In this document: positions 44,778 through 53,109 of the stretch, piece by piece
How positions within the stretch are numbered: the first letter of the stretch is position 1
Layout: every line of letters begins with the position of its first letter
Source: Bacillota bacterium
GTDB taxonomy: Bacteria > Bacillota > Clostridia > Oscillospirales > Ruminococcaceae
Direction: 5' to 3'
DNA: 64,000 nucleotides
NCBI GenBank assembly: GCA_023418925.1
Contig: JAEZYS010000003.1
Span: 186,001-250,000, forward strand
Program-made: the position numbers and the translations under genes
The notes under the pieces: model-generated
The model's database searches: none
Seen by the model: only the letters and a program-made list of their open reading frames with translations
Told to the model about the DNA's origin: nothing

Positions 44778-44807
44778 TTGACTTTTTAAACAGAAATATG
44801 TTATAAT
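44778..44807 (+). promoter_or_regulatory. Promoter of the CSS-tail protein and rSAM genes
   Basis: TTGACT (44778-44783), an 18-base spacer and TATAAT (44802-44807). It lies about 60 bases before the ATG at 44870. Confidence 0.6.
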
Positions 44808-44869
44808 ATGTAATAATATTTTAGTAAATATATGAATATAATCTTAAAAATGAAAGGAATTATGACATC

Positions 44870-45883
44870 ATGAAAAAGCTTAAAAAAATAATAATTGGTG
44901 GCTTAGTAGTAATATTCTGTTCTTTGGCGCTGATAAGGCCTACTACTGTAAATGCCGACCAAGAAAAGATATATAGTGTGCCCTCTGCTGTTATTTATGT
45001 TAATATTGACAGTACTGGTGATGCTTATGTGCGAGAAGAATGGACAGTCAAATTTGAAAAAGGGTCATTCAAAAGATTCTATAAAGATCTTGTTTTAGAT
45101 AGTATTGCTTCCTCCCCTGAGAAAACCAGCGAAACAATAATCACTTACATGAGCATCAATCCTTCAAAATCAGCTGAAATTTTTTTAACCAAAGAAGACT
45201 GGGGTTATCTGAATCAAAGTCCACGTGCACAGAAACTTGAATGGTTATACCCTATGTCAGATGAAACCGTAGTATATACTGCAGAATATACTCTCAAAGA
45301 CATTGTAAAACATAAAGGTTTATCAAGCGAAAAAGATGGCAATACAAATCAGGCATATTTTACATATAGGTTTATTGGTGAGAATTTTGAGAAAACTGTT
45401 TCTGATTTCACGATTTATGTATCTCTTCCGGATGGGGCTGAACAGTATGATGATAAAGAATTTAAAGTGAAAGCGTCACAGTCATTGTCGGATAGTGTAG
45501 ATGTTTCCGGACAGAGTTCGCCTGTGATTGAGTTTTCTTCAAAAAATGCCACACCAGGTGTTAAACGTTTCAGTATAACTATGCCGGAAAAACTTTTTAC
45601 TGAAGACCTTATAAAAATCAGTACAGAAGAAATAGAAGACTATGACAAACGGATACCAAAAAGCAACACAAATGTAAGTAACGTTGTATATAGATTAATA
45701 CGTTTTCTGATTATAGGTACTGTAATTGGGGCTATAATTGTCAGCATAAAACGCAATGGTGGAGGAGCTTCTGATTCCGGAGATTCAGGGCGTTCCTGCA
45801 GTTCATGCAGTTCATGTAGTTCATGCAGTTCATGTAGTTCATGCAGTTCATGTGGAGGCTGCGGAGGCGGAGGTGCTGATTAA
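44870..45883 (+). CDS. DUF2207-like membrane protein with (Cys-Ser-Ser)n tail
   Basis: The 337-residue product has a signal peptide (1-28), an extracellular region (about 30-270) that resembles the N-terminal part of DUF2207 proteins (IYVNIDSTGDAYVREEWTV), one membrane helix (about 277-297), and a cytoplasmic basic stretch. The tail has eight cysteines: seven spaced every third residue from 310 to 328 with Ser-Ser between, then CGGC, and a short Gly-rich end. DUF2207 and TPM-type proteins often end in Gly/Ser tails, but the Cys series is exceptional. A radical SAM gene starts five bases after the stop, so the tail may be a substrate for modification. Confidence 0.75.
   Translation: MKKLKKIIIGGLVVIFCSLALIRPTTVNADQEKIYSVPSAVIYVNIDSTGDAYVREEWTVKFEKGSFKRFYKDLVLDSIASSPEKTSETIITYMSINPSKSAEIFLTKEDWGYLNQSPRAQKLEWLYPMSDETVVYTAEYTLKDIVKHKGLSSEKDGNTNQAYFTYRFIGENFEKTVSDFTIYVSLPDGAEQYDDKEFKVKASQSLSDSVDVSGQSSPVIEFSSKNATPGVKRFSITMPEKLFTEDLIKISTEEIEDYDKRIPKSNTNVSNVVYRLIRFLIIGTVIGAIIVSIKRNGGGASDSGDSGRSCSSCSSCSSCSSCSSCSSCGGCGGGGAD
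45797..45862 (+). repeat. Nine-base tandem repeat encoding Cys-Ser-Ser
   Basis: Units TGCAGTTCA and TGTAGTTCA alternate with exact 9-base spacing, giving the CSS triplets of the tail. Alternate units make an 18-base repeat, so expansion or contraction by slippage would keep the reading frame. Confidence 0.85.
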
Positions 45884-45888
45884 TCCAT

Positions 45889-46890
45889 ATGGAGCAGAAA
45901 ATGAAACATGTGCTGCAATGGCACATAACACATAAATGCAACCTCAGGTGCAGACATTGTTACCAGGAAGATTACTGCTCTGACCTCAATAAAGAACAGT
46001 GCGAAAAGATTTTCAGAAACTATCAGCTTTTTATCAAAAAGAACAATTATAAAGGTCACATCAATTTTACTGGCGGGGAACCGTTTATTAGCAGTTATTT
46101 TTTTGACTTACTTGACCTCTGCGAAAACAGTTTTATCACCTTCGGAATACTTACAAACGGAACTCTTATAGACGAAGAAACAGCTGACAGACTATCAGGA
46201 TATAAAAACCTGAGATTCATTCAGGTCAGTATAGATGGAATTAAAGAAACTCACGACAGTATAAGAGGTAATGGAACATTTGACAAAACATTCAGCGCAA
46301 TTAAACTCCTGAAAAAGCGCAAGATACAGACTATGGTATCATTCACTGTTCATAAAGAAAATTATAAGGAGCTTAAAACGGTGATCCGAACAGTGCGCAA
46401 ACATGGAGTCGACCGTTTCTGGTGTGACAGGCTCATTCCTATTGACGGTGAAAAATCACTTAACAGTAGTATGATACTAGATACGGAACAATACAAGGGT
46501 GTTGTTGAACAACTGATTAAAGAACGAAAAAGATGTATCAGAATGCCGTTCTGTAATCTTAATGTCCATGCAAACCGTGCACTTCAGTTTCTAGCAGATC
46601 CTTCTCTACCTGTGTATAGCTGTTCTGCAGGTATCAGTCTCCTTACTATTCTTGCAGATGGTACTTTGCTTCCTTGCAGACGACTTCCGCTGAAGATCGG
46701 TAATGTTCTTGATAATAGCATATCAGAACTTGTGGAAAACAGTACTGTTATCAAGGAACTAGCTGACTATGAAGGACCGGAGGAGTGCAGAAGTTGTAGC
46801 TACAGCAAATGCTGTAAGGGCGGAGCAAAATGTCTGAACTATGCAGTGACAGGCAACTGGAAAACGAAAGATATTAACTGTTATATATAA
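45889..46890 (+). CDS. Radical SAM/SPASM peptide-modifying enzyme
   Basis: The 333-residue protein has the radical SAM cluster motif CNLRCRHC (Cys 17, 21, 24), the GGE motif in INFTGGEPF, and a SPASM domain: YSCSAGISLLTILADGTLLPC, split here as YSCSAGIS and DGTLLPC, followed by CRSCSYSKCCKGGAKC. SPASM enzymes modify ribosomal peptides or proteins, for example by thioether links. The gene lies five bases after one encoding a Cys-Ser-Ser tail, an obvious candidate substrate. No leader-binding RRE domain is evident at its short N-terminus, and no protease or exporter gene is adjacent. Confidence 0.85.
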   Translation: MEQKMKHVLQWHITHKCNLRCRHCYQEDYCSDLNKEQCEKIFRNYQLFIKKNNYKGHINFTGGEPFISSYFFDLLDLCENSFITFGILTNGTLIDEETADRLSGYKNLRFIQVSIDGIKETHDSIRGNGTFDKTFSAIKLLKKRKIQTMVSFTVHKENYKELKTVIRTVRKHGVDRFWCDRLIPIDGEKSLNSSMILDTEQYKGVVEQLIKERKRCIRMPFCNLNVHANRALQFLADPSLPVYSCSAGISLLTILADGTLLPCRRLPLKIGNVLDNSISELVENSTVIKELADYEGPEECRSCSYSKCCKGGAKCLNYAVTGNWKTKDINCYI

Positions 46891-47196
46891 TGTTTCCACA
46901 ATCCGCCCTTAAACTGACCAAATGGTACATGTTTCTTTTGGAATATCCATATTATTAAAATAATTCTTTTTTTACAAGCAGAGGCCACAAGCTTGAATCT
47001 TGTCACCTTATGTGTACATGGGAACAGGTCGATATTTACGGAGTCTCAAGCCATTTTTTTTACGGTTTACACTTACTTTTGCGTTTAGTAACCTTATCTT
47101 CCCCATATTTTCGTAAGCATTTGCAAATAATATCACCAGTCGCTGTCTTTATGCATTAAAGAGATTACGGCTGTCTTTTTCATCTTACTCCATGTA
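46891..47196. other. Intergenic, mostly featureless
   Basis: No gene is supported here. At about 46980-47012 a stretch resembles a tRNA T-arm (ACAAG, loop CTTGAAT, CTTGT) but lacks a full tRNA. The remainder is AT-rich with no clear terminator. Confidence 0.35.
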
Positions 47197-48129
47197 TTAA
47201 CTTTCGTATATGGTAGCTATATTATGTATTCTACGCTTCATTTCTGCGCGGATATATAACGGCTCTAAACACTCACATTTATCTCCAAAACTGAAAAGAA
47301 TATTGTAGTAGTATTCGTTCTCTATGAAAGGAAAACTAATAATGTAATGCTCATCATCGTCTGGCGAAAAGTTTTCATAAGCGCAATAATCAAGTACCCT
47401 GTCCATAACAGATTTATGAATACGAATTTTGATTTTCGTTTGAATAGTTACCACAATATCAGAAAAATCTAACTGCGGTTTTTGATAATCTCGTGGTGTA
47501 AAAGTTGCCTCTTGCATTTTTAGGTTTGACATACGGGATAGTTTGAATAAGCGAAAATCATTTCTTTTATGGCAATACCCTTGCAAATACCAATGACTAC
47601 TTTTTAATACAAGCTGATACGGTTCAACTGTTCGTGTGGTCTTATTCCCGTGGTGGGCTACATATTCAAACGAAAGTAGCTTGCTTTCCTGTAAAGCTGT
47701 TTTGATAATTTCTAAATATGGTTGTATGTTCCTGTTACACATCCACATACTTAAATCTATACATATTTGATTTGCTTTTAATTCAATGTCTTTCGCTCTT
47801 TCGGCAGGGATAAAACTCTTGATTTTCGCAAGGGCGTTTACCAGTTCATCACCTCGTATCATGTTGGAAAGACTGGAAAGCCCCATCAAGATAGCGGAAA
47901 GGTCGGCAGTTGAAAAAACCTTTCTATCAATCTTGTATTTCTGCATGATTTCAAAGCCGCCGCCCACTCCCGACATTGAGCGAATAGGAATACCTGCCAT
48001 GTTAATAGTGTCTATGTCGCGGTAGATTGTGCGGGGTGAAACTTCAAACATATCTGCTAATTCCTGTGCGCCTATACGCTCTTTATCAAGGAGTATCATA
48101 ATAATGCTAACAAGCCTGTCAACTTTCAT
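47197..48129 (-). CDS. HTH/WYL-domain transcriptional regulator (YafY type)
   Basis: The 310-residue protein begins MKVDRLVSIIMILLDKERI with a DeoR/HTH_11 winged helix (about 1-55, with DMFEVSPRTIYRDIDTI), followed by a WYL domain (about 135-215) and a C-terminal extension. WYL regulators sense small ligands or nucleic acids. It is divergent from the DJ-1/PfpI gene at 48257, a common regulator-target layout. I use the ATG at 48129, with AAAGGCGG just upstream. Base use here looks a little more GC-rich than around it, which may suggest transfer. Confidence 0.88.
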   Translation of the reverse strand: MKVDRLVSIIMILLDKERIGAQELADMFEVSPRTIYRDIDTINMAGIPIRSMSGVGGGFEIMQKYKIDRKVFSTADLSAILMGLSSLSNMIRGDELVNALAKIKSFIPAERAKDIELKANQICIDLSMWMCNRNIQPYLEIIKTALQESKLLSFEYVAHHGNKTTRTVEPYQLVLKSSHWYLQGYCHKRNDFRLFKLSRMSNLKMQEATFTPRDYQKPQLDFSDIVVTIQTKIKIRIHKSVMDRVLDYCAYENFSPDDDEHYIISFPFIENEYYYNILFSFGDKCECLEPLYIRAEMKRRIHNIATIYES

Positions 48130-48256
48130 CTGATAGCCGCCTTTCAAATTCTCTTTTTATCATTATAGATTGTTGCCATACTGTTGTCAACAATTATATG
48201 GTACAATAGAAAAGCAAGCAAATCAATCTAACTATCAATGAAAATGGAGGAAATTT

Positions 48257-48895
48257 ATGTTTAATATTTATGTTTACGTTCTTGATACTTTAGCCGACTG
48301 GGAACTGGGGTATGTTACGGCAGAGTTGCATTCTGGCCGATTTTTTAAAAAGGGCGAGCAACGTGTATCGCTCAAAACAGTTAGTTATTCTAAAGAGCCA
48401 ATCAACACAATGGGCGGGCTTACAATCATACCTGATTGCTTAATTGATGACATTGCCGTGAGCAAAACAAGCTTATTGTTATTACCGGGCGCTGATACAT
48501 GGAACGACCCAAAGCATGGTGCTATTATTGAAAAAGCGAACGAATTTCTATCTTTCGGCGCTACAGTATGTGCAATTTGTGGTGCTACCGCTGCGCTTGC
48601 TAACTTTGGGCTATTGGATAAGCGTCCGCATACCAGTAATGGACCGGGATTTCTCGAAATGGTTTCTCCTGGTTATAAAGGGCAATGTTTTTATATAGAC
48701 AAGCCATCTGTAGCGGATAACAACCTTATTACTGCAAGTTGCACCGGAGCTTTGTTGTGGGCGAAACAAATTATTGAGCATTTGGGTGTTTTTCAAGCAG
48801 ACACATTGAATGCGTGGTATGATTATTTTAGCACCGGTTCACCCGAACATTTCTTTGCCCTCATGCAAACTTTGCCGTCTAGCAATGAAAGCTGA
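48257..48895 (+). CDS. DJ-1/PfpI family protein
   Basis: The 212-residue protein has the DJ-1/PfpI fold (class I glutamine amidotransferase-like) with the nucleophile Cys in AICGATAALA and acidic residues before it. Members act as proteases, chaperones, deglycase-like or stress proteins, and this subtype is often annotated as glutamine amidotransferase without proof. GGAGG lies close before the ATG. It is divergent from the WYL regulator, which probably controls it. Confidence 0.85.
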   Translation: MFNIYVYVLDTLADWELGYVTAELHSGRFFKKGEQRVSLKTVSYSKEPINTMGGLTIIPDCLIDDIAVSKTSLLLLPGADTWNDPKHGAIIEKANEFLSFGATVCAICGATAALANFGLLDKRPHTSNGPGFLEMVSPGYKGQCFYIDKPSVADNNLITASCTGALLWAKQIIEHLGVFQADTLNAWYDYFSTGSPEHFFALMQTLPSSNES

Positions 48896-49024
48896 TTCAC
48901 CTTTGTCATAAACAGAACGGGGATATAGACCATATGGGATACCTAACAAACAATCTTGAAATTTACCCGCCGTGCAGAGTGGAAAAAGAAATAATGTGTA
49001 AAAAAGGAGTGCTGGAGATAAAAC

Positions 49025-49435
49025 ATGGTTAAGGAAATTATTCGTGATGAGAACTTTTTATCAAATATATCCGAAAATGCAGATGAGAGCGATTTGCAGA
49101 TTGCTGATGATCTGGTTGAAACGCTTAAAGCAAATTCTGATAACTGTGTCGGATTGGCTGCAAACATGATCGGAGTTAGCAAGCGAATTATTGCTGTTGA
49201 TGATGACGGAATATTTCTTGTGATGTTCAACCCTGAAATTATAAAGTTTTCAGGTACTTACTCAGCTGAGGAAGGCTGCCTTTCACTTAACGGGAAACGA
49301 TCAACAAAACGCTACAAGTCTATAAAGGTAAAGTATCAGAATGAGAAAATGCAGGTGAGAATAAAGACATATACTGATTTTACAGCTCAGATTATCCAGC
49401 ATGAAATTGATCACTGTAACGGAGTTATTATCTGA
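49025..49435 (+). CDS. def: Peptide deformylase
   Basis: The 136-residue enzyme removes the formyl group from the N-terminal methionine of new proteins. The three motifs are visible: NCVGLAANMIG (the Gln of GLAAxQ is Met here), EEGCLS with the metal Cys, and QHEIDHCNG with the two His and the Glu. It ends soon after motif III, so it is a short form. The loss of the motif I Gln, which stabilises the oxyanion, is odd and may lower activity or indicate another role. A typical housekeeping def would be elsewhere. Confidence 0.85.
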   Translation: MVKEIIRDENFLSNISENADESDLQIADDLVETLKANSDNCVGLAANMIGVSKRIIAVDDDGIFLVMFNPEIIKFSGTYSAEEGCLSLNGKRSTKRYKSIKVKYQNEKMQVRIKTYTDFTAQIIQHEIDHCNGVII

Positions 49436-49690
49436 AACACATACTATATTGAAATCACCTCTTATGCATAATTCCATAATGGTTGATTTTTCTATCCATC
49501 TTTACTTCTGTCTACCCTTCTCGCCAACGTTACATAGGATATAAGGTGGATGAAAACGGAGTGATCCAGTCCAAGTAATGATGCTAAGTTAGTATTTCTT
49601 AAGGAACGGAAGTATATAGGAATTAAGATAAAGTAAGGACCACACGAAAGTATAAATGCTTTTGTGTGGTCTTTGCACTTAATTGTGTTT
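49436..49690. other. Intergenic with bidirectional terminator
   Basis: The gap contains a short frame ending KVDENGVIQSK and stop at about 49578, which looks like the tail of a lost gene. At 49636-49650 and 49659-49674 an AGACCACAC-type stem with A and T flanks forms a bidirectional terminator for the minus-strand gene that follows. Confidence 0.55.
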
Positions 49691-50251
49691 CTAAATTCGG
49701 AACTGTCGGATGATGCCGCTAGTCATTACATCGGCCATCCTTAATGCTTCTGCCTGAATGTTATCATATTCTTTAATACCATCTATATATTTACCACTTA
49801 AGATAAAAACCGCTTCATCTTCTGTCATGTGCAAATGATCGAATAGTAAATCCCTCCACTCATTTTCGTTCCAGAAACGATTAATGTAAGCGAGAAATCT
49901 AGCAATGTCTTCAGCATTTGCATACCATCTCCTGCGTTGTTTATCTGCTTCAACAGTATCACCCGCTTTTGCCGCGTTAACTAATTGGGCTGCAATTAAA
50001 AGGTGGTCAGTTAAAAGTTTTTTAAATTGCATGGCATTGCGTTCGCCATAAAACGGTTTTAGCTCTCTGGCAAAGTCATCTGGATTTTGCAAAAGCCTAT
50101 CAGTAACAAATTGAAGATCAGGCAAACTAAATGCTGTACTCAAGATAAATAAGCGTGTCCATAAAACATGCTCATTCCACAGACGTCGGAATGTATTTGA
50201 TAATTGTAATTGACTGTAAGTCAGTCCCTTGTTAAAGGTTGTTTGTTGCAT
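49691..50251 (-). CDS. Conserved helical protein, unknown function
   Basis: The 186-residue product is predicted to be mostly helical and rich in Trp, Arg and Asp (RRLWNEHVLWTRLFIL, NPDDFARELKPFYG, LLTDHLLIAAQLVNAAKAGD, RRRWYANAEDIARFL). I recall similar proteins in Bacilli and Clostridia, sometimes mislabelled as acetylglutamate kinase, but no function is established. The repeated helix pairs with His, Asp and Glu suggest a four-helix bundle that could bind metal. It is single, ended by the bidirectional terminator. Confidence 0.65.
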   Translation of the reverse strand: MQQTTFNKGLTYSQLQLSNTFRRLWNEHVLWTRLFILSTAFSLPDLQFVTDRLLQNPDDFARELKPFYGERNAMQFKKLLTDHLLIAAQLVNAAKAGDTVEADKQRRRWYANAEDIARFLAYINRFWNENEWRDLLFDHLHMTEDEAVFILSGKYIDGIKEYDNIQAEALRMADVMTSGIIRQFRI

Positions 50252-50517
50252 ATTAATCTAACCTTCCTAACATTTTGAATATAAGGAGTTACAAGTTAAT
50301 TCGCTGGATACATCTATATTCAATATATGTCAAACAGATAGAAGGTGTGTAAGAATTATAATCCATTATTACATTAATAAATTTACTTTAGGGCGGTGGC
50401 CTTGCACTTTAAATATTGCAGTAATTTGTATAAATACAGATTACTGCAATATTTTTTCTTTTTTGGTTATTATATAATCATACAATACAACAAAATTAAA
50501 TAAATAATATTTATTTC

Positions 50518-50533
50518 TGTTGTAAAAACAACA
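50518..50533. promoter_or_regulatory. Palindromic operator candidate before cupin-hcp
   Basis: TGTTGT-AAAA-ACAACA is a perfect palindrome (six-base arms, four-base centre) 70 bases before the cupin start, in an otherwise AT-rich gap (50252-50602). Its place suits a regulator of the nitrosative or redox response. Confidence 0.4.
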
Positions 50534-50602
50534 TATATTTTAACTTTCACTATGTTATTATTAAGCTACAAAAGAACGTAAGATGAGAAGGGAGATTATT
50601 AT

Positions 50603-50938
50603 ATGGCTTATATTAAAAACATCGAGCATGAAAAAGCTTTACGCTTTACTGATGAAGTTCAGGTTCAGCAAGGTCAGGTTGTCAGCAAAACTTTAGCACA
50701 GAATAAACATGTGAGTATAACATTGTTTGCATTTGCAAAAGGCGAGGAAATAGGAACCCATGATTCTACAGGCGACGCTATGGTAACCGTAATTGAAGGT
50801 ACTGGAGAATTTGTTATTGATGGTACAAGTCATACATTGTCAGTTGGAGAAAGTATCATTATGCCTGCAAAAAAACCTCATTCTGTTTATGCAGCTGATA
50901 ATTTCAAGATGATTTTGACAGTTGTTTTCCCTGAATAA
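50603..50938 (+). CDS. Cupin-domain protein
   Basis: The 111-residue protein is a single small cupin barrel. Metal-ligand positions appear in GEEIGTHDSTGDAMVTVIEG (H and D/E positions) split as GEEIGTHDS and DAMVTVIEG, and in MPAKKPHSVYA. Single-domain cupins of this kind bind metal and small molecules and often accompany stress genes. It lies 92 bases before hcp on the same strand, behind a palindromic site, so joint control is likely. Confidence 0.87.
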   Translation: MAYIKNIEHEKALRFTDEVQVQQGQVVSKTLAQNKHVSITLFAFAKGEEIGTHDSTGDAMVTVIEGTGEFVIDGTSHTLSVGESIIMPAKKPHSVYAADNFKMILTVVFPE

Positions 50939-51030
50939 CAATTACTTTTATGATATTTATTTTTAAACGGGTTATCCTATTGAGGATGTACACATATTTC
51001 AATTTTAATATTTAATTTAGGAGGTTTTTT

Positions 51031-52590
51031 ATGAAGGATATGTTTTGTTTTCAATGTCAGCAAACAGCACATAACAGAGGTTGTGAAGGACAGGCTGGTG
51101 TATGTGGAAAAAAATCAGATACAGCAAATTATCAGGATGAATTAACAAGTGCGATGATTGGCCTTGCAAGGGCTGTAAAGTCAAACAAATCAACAAAAAC
51201 ATCAGACGAGCTTATAATCAAAGGCTTGTTTACTACACTCACAAATGTAAACTTCAATAATGATACTATTAAGAAGATTATTGATGATGTAAATAAGGAA
51301 AAAGAAAATATTGCTAAAGGAACAGAAAATTACAATGTTCAAAATATATGGGAAGATAATGAGGATATACGCTCATTAAAATCCCTCATTCTGTTCGGTC
51401 TTCGTGGAGTTGCAGCTTATGCTTACCATTCACATGCACTTGGTTATACTGATGATGAAGTTACATCATTTTTCTATGAAGGCATGTACGCAATCGGTGA
51501 AGATTACGGTATGGACAAGCTTTTGCCGCTTGTATTAAAGACTGGTGAAACAAACTACAAATGTATGGCAATGCTTGACAGTGCAAATACAGAAAGCTAT
51601 GGCACACCTGTACCGACAGAGGTACCTCTTACTATTGAAAAAGGTCCATTTATTGTTGTCAGTGGTCATGACCTTCACGACCTAAAGCTTCTGCTTGAAC
51701 AGACAAAGGATAAGGGAATTAACATCTATACACATAGTGAAATGCTTCCTGCACATGGATATCCTAAGTTAAAGCAATATCCTCATTTAAAGGGAAACTT
51801 CGGTTCAGCATGGCAGAATCAGCAATTTGAATTTCACAATATTCCAGCTCCTATTCTTTTCACCACAAACTGTCTTATGCCTGTAAGACAAAGCTATGCT
51901 GACAGAGTATTTACAACATCTATTGTTTCATATCCAGAACTTGTTCACATTGGTGAAGATAAGGATTTTACACCTGTAATTGAGAAAGCACTTGCTTGTG
52001 GCGGCTATGATGAAGATGAGCCAAAGAAAGGCATAAACGGTGGAAGTACTGTTACAACAGGTTTTGGTCATGGTACTGTTCTATCCAATGCAGGCAAAAT
52101 AGTTGATCTTGTAAAGAATGGTAAGATCAGACACTTCTTCCTTATCGGAGGATGTGATGGTGCTGCACCAGGCAGAAATTATTACACTGAATTTGCAAAG
52201 CAAACTCCAATGGATACAATAATAATGACACTTGCTTGCGGAAAGTATCGTCTGAATGACCTTAAGCTTGGGGAGATTGAAGGTCTTCCAAGAATACTTG
52301 ATATGGGACAATGCAATGATTCATTCAGTGCAATCAAGGTTGCATTAGCTCTTGCAGATGCATTCAAATGCGGAGTAAATGATCTTCCGCTTTCACTGAT
52401 ACTTTCATGGTATGAACAGAAGGCAGTTGCAATTCTTCTTACTCTTCTTTCCTTGGGTATAAAGAATATCTACCTTGGTCCTACACTTCCTGCTTTTATT
52501 TCACCAAATGTATTGCAGGTACTGATTGATAATTATAATATTACACCAATCAGCACACCAGAAGAAGACCTGAAGAAAATTCTTGGTTAA
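51031..52590 (+). CDS. hcp: Hydroxylamine reductase / hybrid cluster protein
   Basis: Hcp carries an N-terminal [4Fe-4S] (or 2Fe-2S) cluster and a hybrid Fe-S-O cluster; it reduces hydroxylamine in vitro and NO in vivo in anaerobes. The 519-residue product has the N-terminal cysteines CFQCQQTAHNRGC and GVCG, and hybrid-cluster ligands in regions such as GHDLHDL, TNCLMPV, IGGCDGAAPGR and MTLACGKYRLN. AGGAGG precedes the ATG. A strong terminator follows. The cupin gene upstream and a palindromic site suggest induction by nitrosative stress. Confidence 0.95.
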   Translation: MKDMFCFQCQQTAHNRGCEGQAGVCGKKSDTANYQDELTSAMIGLARAVKSNKSTKTSDELIIKGLFTTLTNVNFNNDTIKKIIDDVNKEKENIAKGTENYNVQNIWEDNEDIRSLKSLILFGLRGVAAYAYHSHALGYTDDEVTSFFYEGMYAIGEDYGMDKLLPLVLKTGETNYKCMAMLDSANTESYGTPVPTEVPLTIEKGPFIVVSGHDLHDLKLLLEQTKDKGINIYTHSEMLPAHGYPKLKQYPHLKGNFGSAWQNQQFEFHNIPAPILFTTNCLMPVRQSYADRVFTTSIVSYPELVHIGEDKDFTPVIEKALACGGYDEDEPKKGINGGSTVTTGFGHGTVLSNAGKIVDLVKNGKIRHFFLIGGCDGAAPGRNYYTEFAKQTPMDTIIMTLACGKYRLNDLKLGEIEGLPRILDMGQCNDSFSAIKVALALADAFKCGVNDLPLSLILSWYEQKAVAILLTLLSLGIKNIYLGPTLPAFISPNVLQVLIDNYNITPISTPEEDLKKILG

Positions 52591-52593
52591 GCA

Positions 52594-52626
52594 AATACCC
52601 GCCGAAAATAATTCGGCGGGTATTTT
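52594..52626. terminator. Bidirectional terminator between hcp and arsC
   Basis: TACCCGCCGAA (52596-52606) pairs perfectly with TTCGGCGGGTA (52612-52622), with a TTTTTT run after it and As before it. It ends hcp on the + strand and the ArsC-like gene on the - strand. Confidence 0.85.
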
Positions 52627-52630
52627 TTAT

Positions 52631-53050
52631 CTATTTTATTTTTCCCTCAAGAATTTGACTTTTCAGATATAAAATTTTGTTTTCTATTATTTTTGCGGTT
52701 TCAATGAAATGTTTATCCGACTTTCCGGTTGGATCATCTAAACCCCAGTCCTCACGATACCTGCATGGAACCATAGGACATGCTACATTACATCCCATTG
52801 TAATAACAATATCTACTGCAGGAATGTCATTTAATAGTTTTGAGTATTGATTCTTTTCCATATCAATGTCATACATATCCCTGATAATTCGGACAGCATC
52901 CTGATTTATCTGAGGCTTTGTTTCTGTACCCGCAGAAAAACTTTCAAAAACATCACATGCCATTAACTTTCCAAGTGCTTCTGCTATCTGACTTCTACAG
53001 GAATTATGAACGCATACAAATGCAACTTTCAACTTTTTTGATTCTGACAT
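52631..53050 (-). CDS. ArsC-like low-molecular-weight phosphatase
   Basis: From ATG 53050, after GAGGTTAAT, the product has 139 residues and begins MSESKKLKVAFVCVHNSCRS. The P-loop CVHNSCRS matches thioredoxin-linked arsenate reductases of the low-molecular-weight tyrosine phosphatase fold, and the general acid Asp is in DDPTG. A Cys pair GCNVACP sits where ArsC has its redox Cys. Arsenate reduction is likely; no ArsB, ACR3 or ArsR gene lies next to it. It follows a nitroreductase gene on the same strand after 59 bases. Confidence 0.85.
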   Translation of the reverse strand: MSESKKLKVAFVCVHNSCRSQIAEALGKLMACDVFESFSAGTETKPQINQDAVRIIRDMYDIDMEKNQYSKLLNDIPAVDIVITMGCNVACPMVPCRYREDWGLDDPTGKSDKHFIETAKIIENKILYLKSQILEGKIK

Positions 53051-53109
53051 ATTAACCTCTATTCCTTTTTTGATATTTACTTCTTTTTGTAAGTAATATT
53101 TCTTTGATT

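Noticed and set aside
46980..47012. tRNA T-arm-like stretch between the rSAM and WYL genes
   Set aside because: ACAAG-loop-CTTGT could be a T-arm, but no acceptor, D or anticodon arms and no CCA follow; probably chance or a very old scar.
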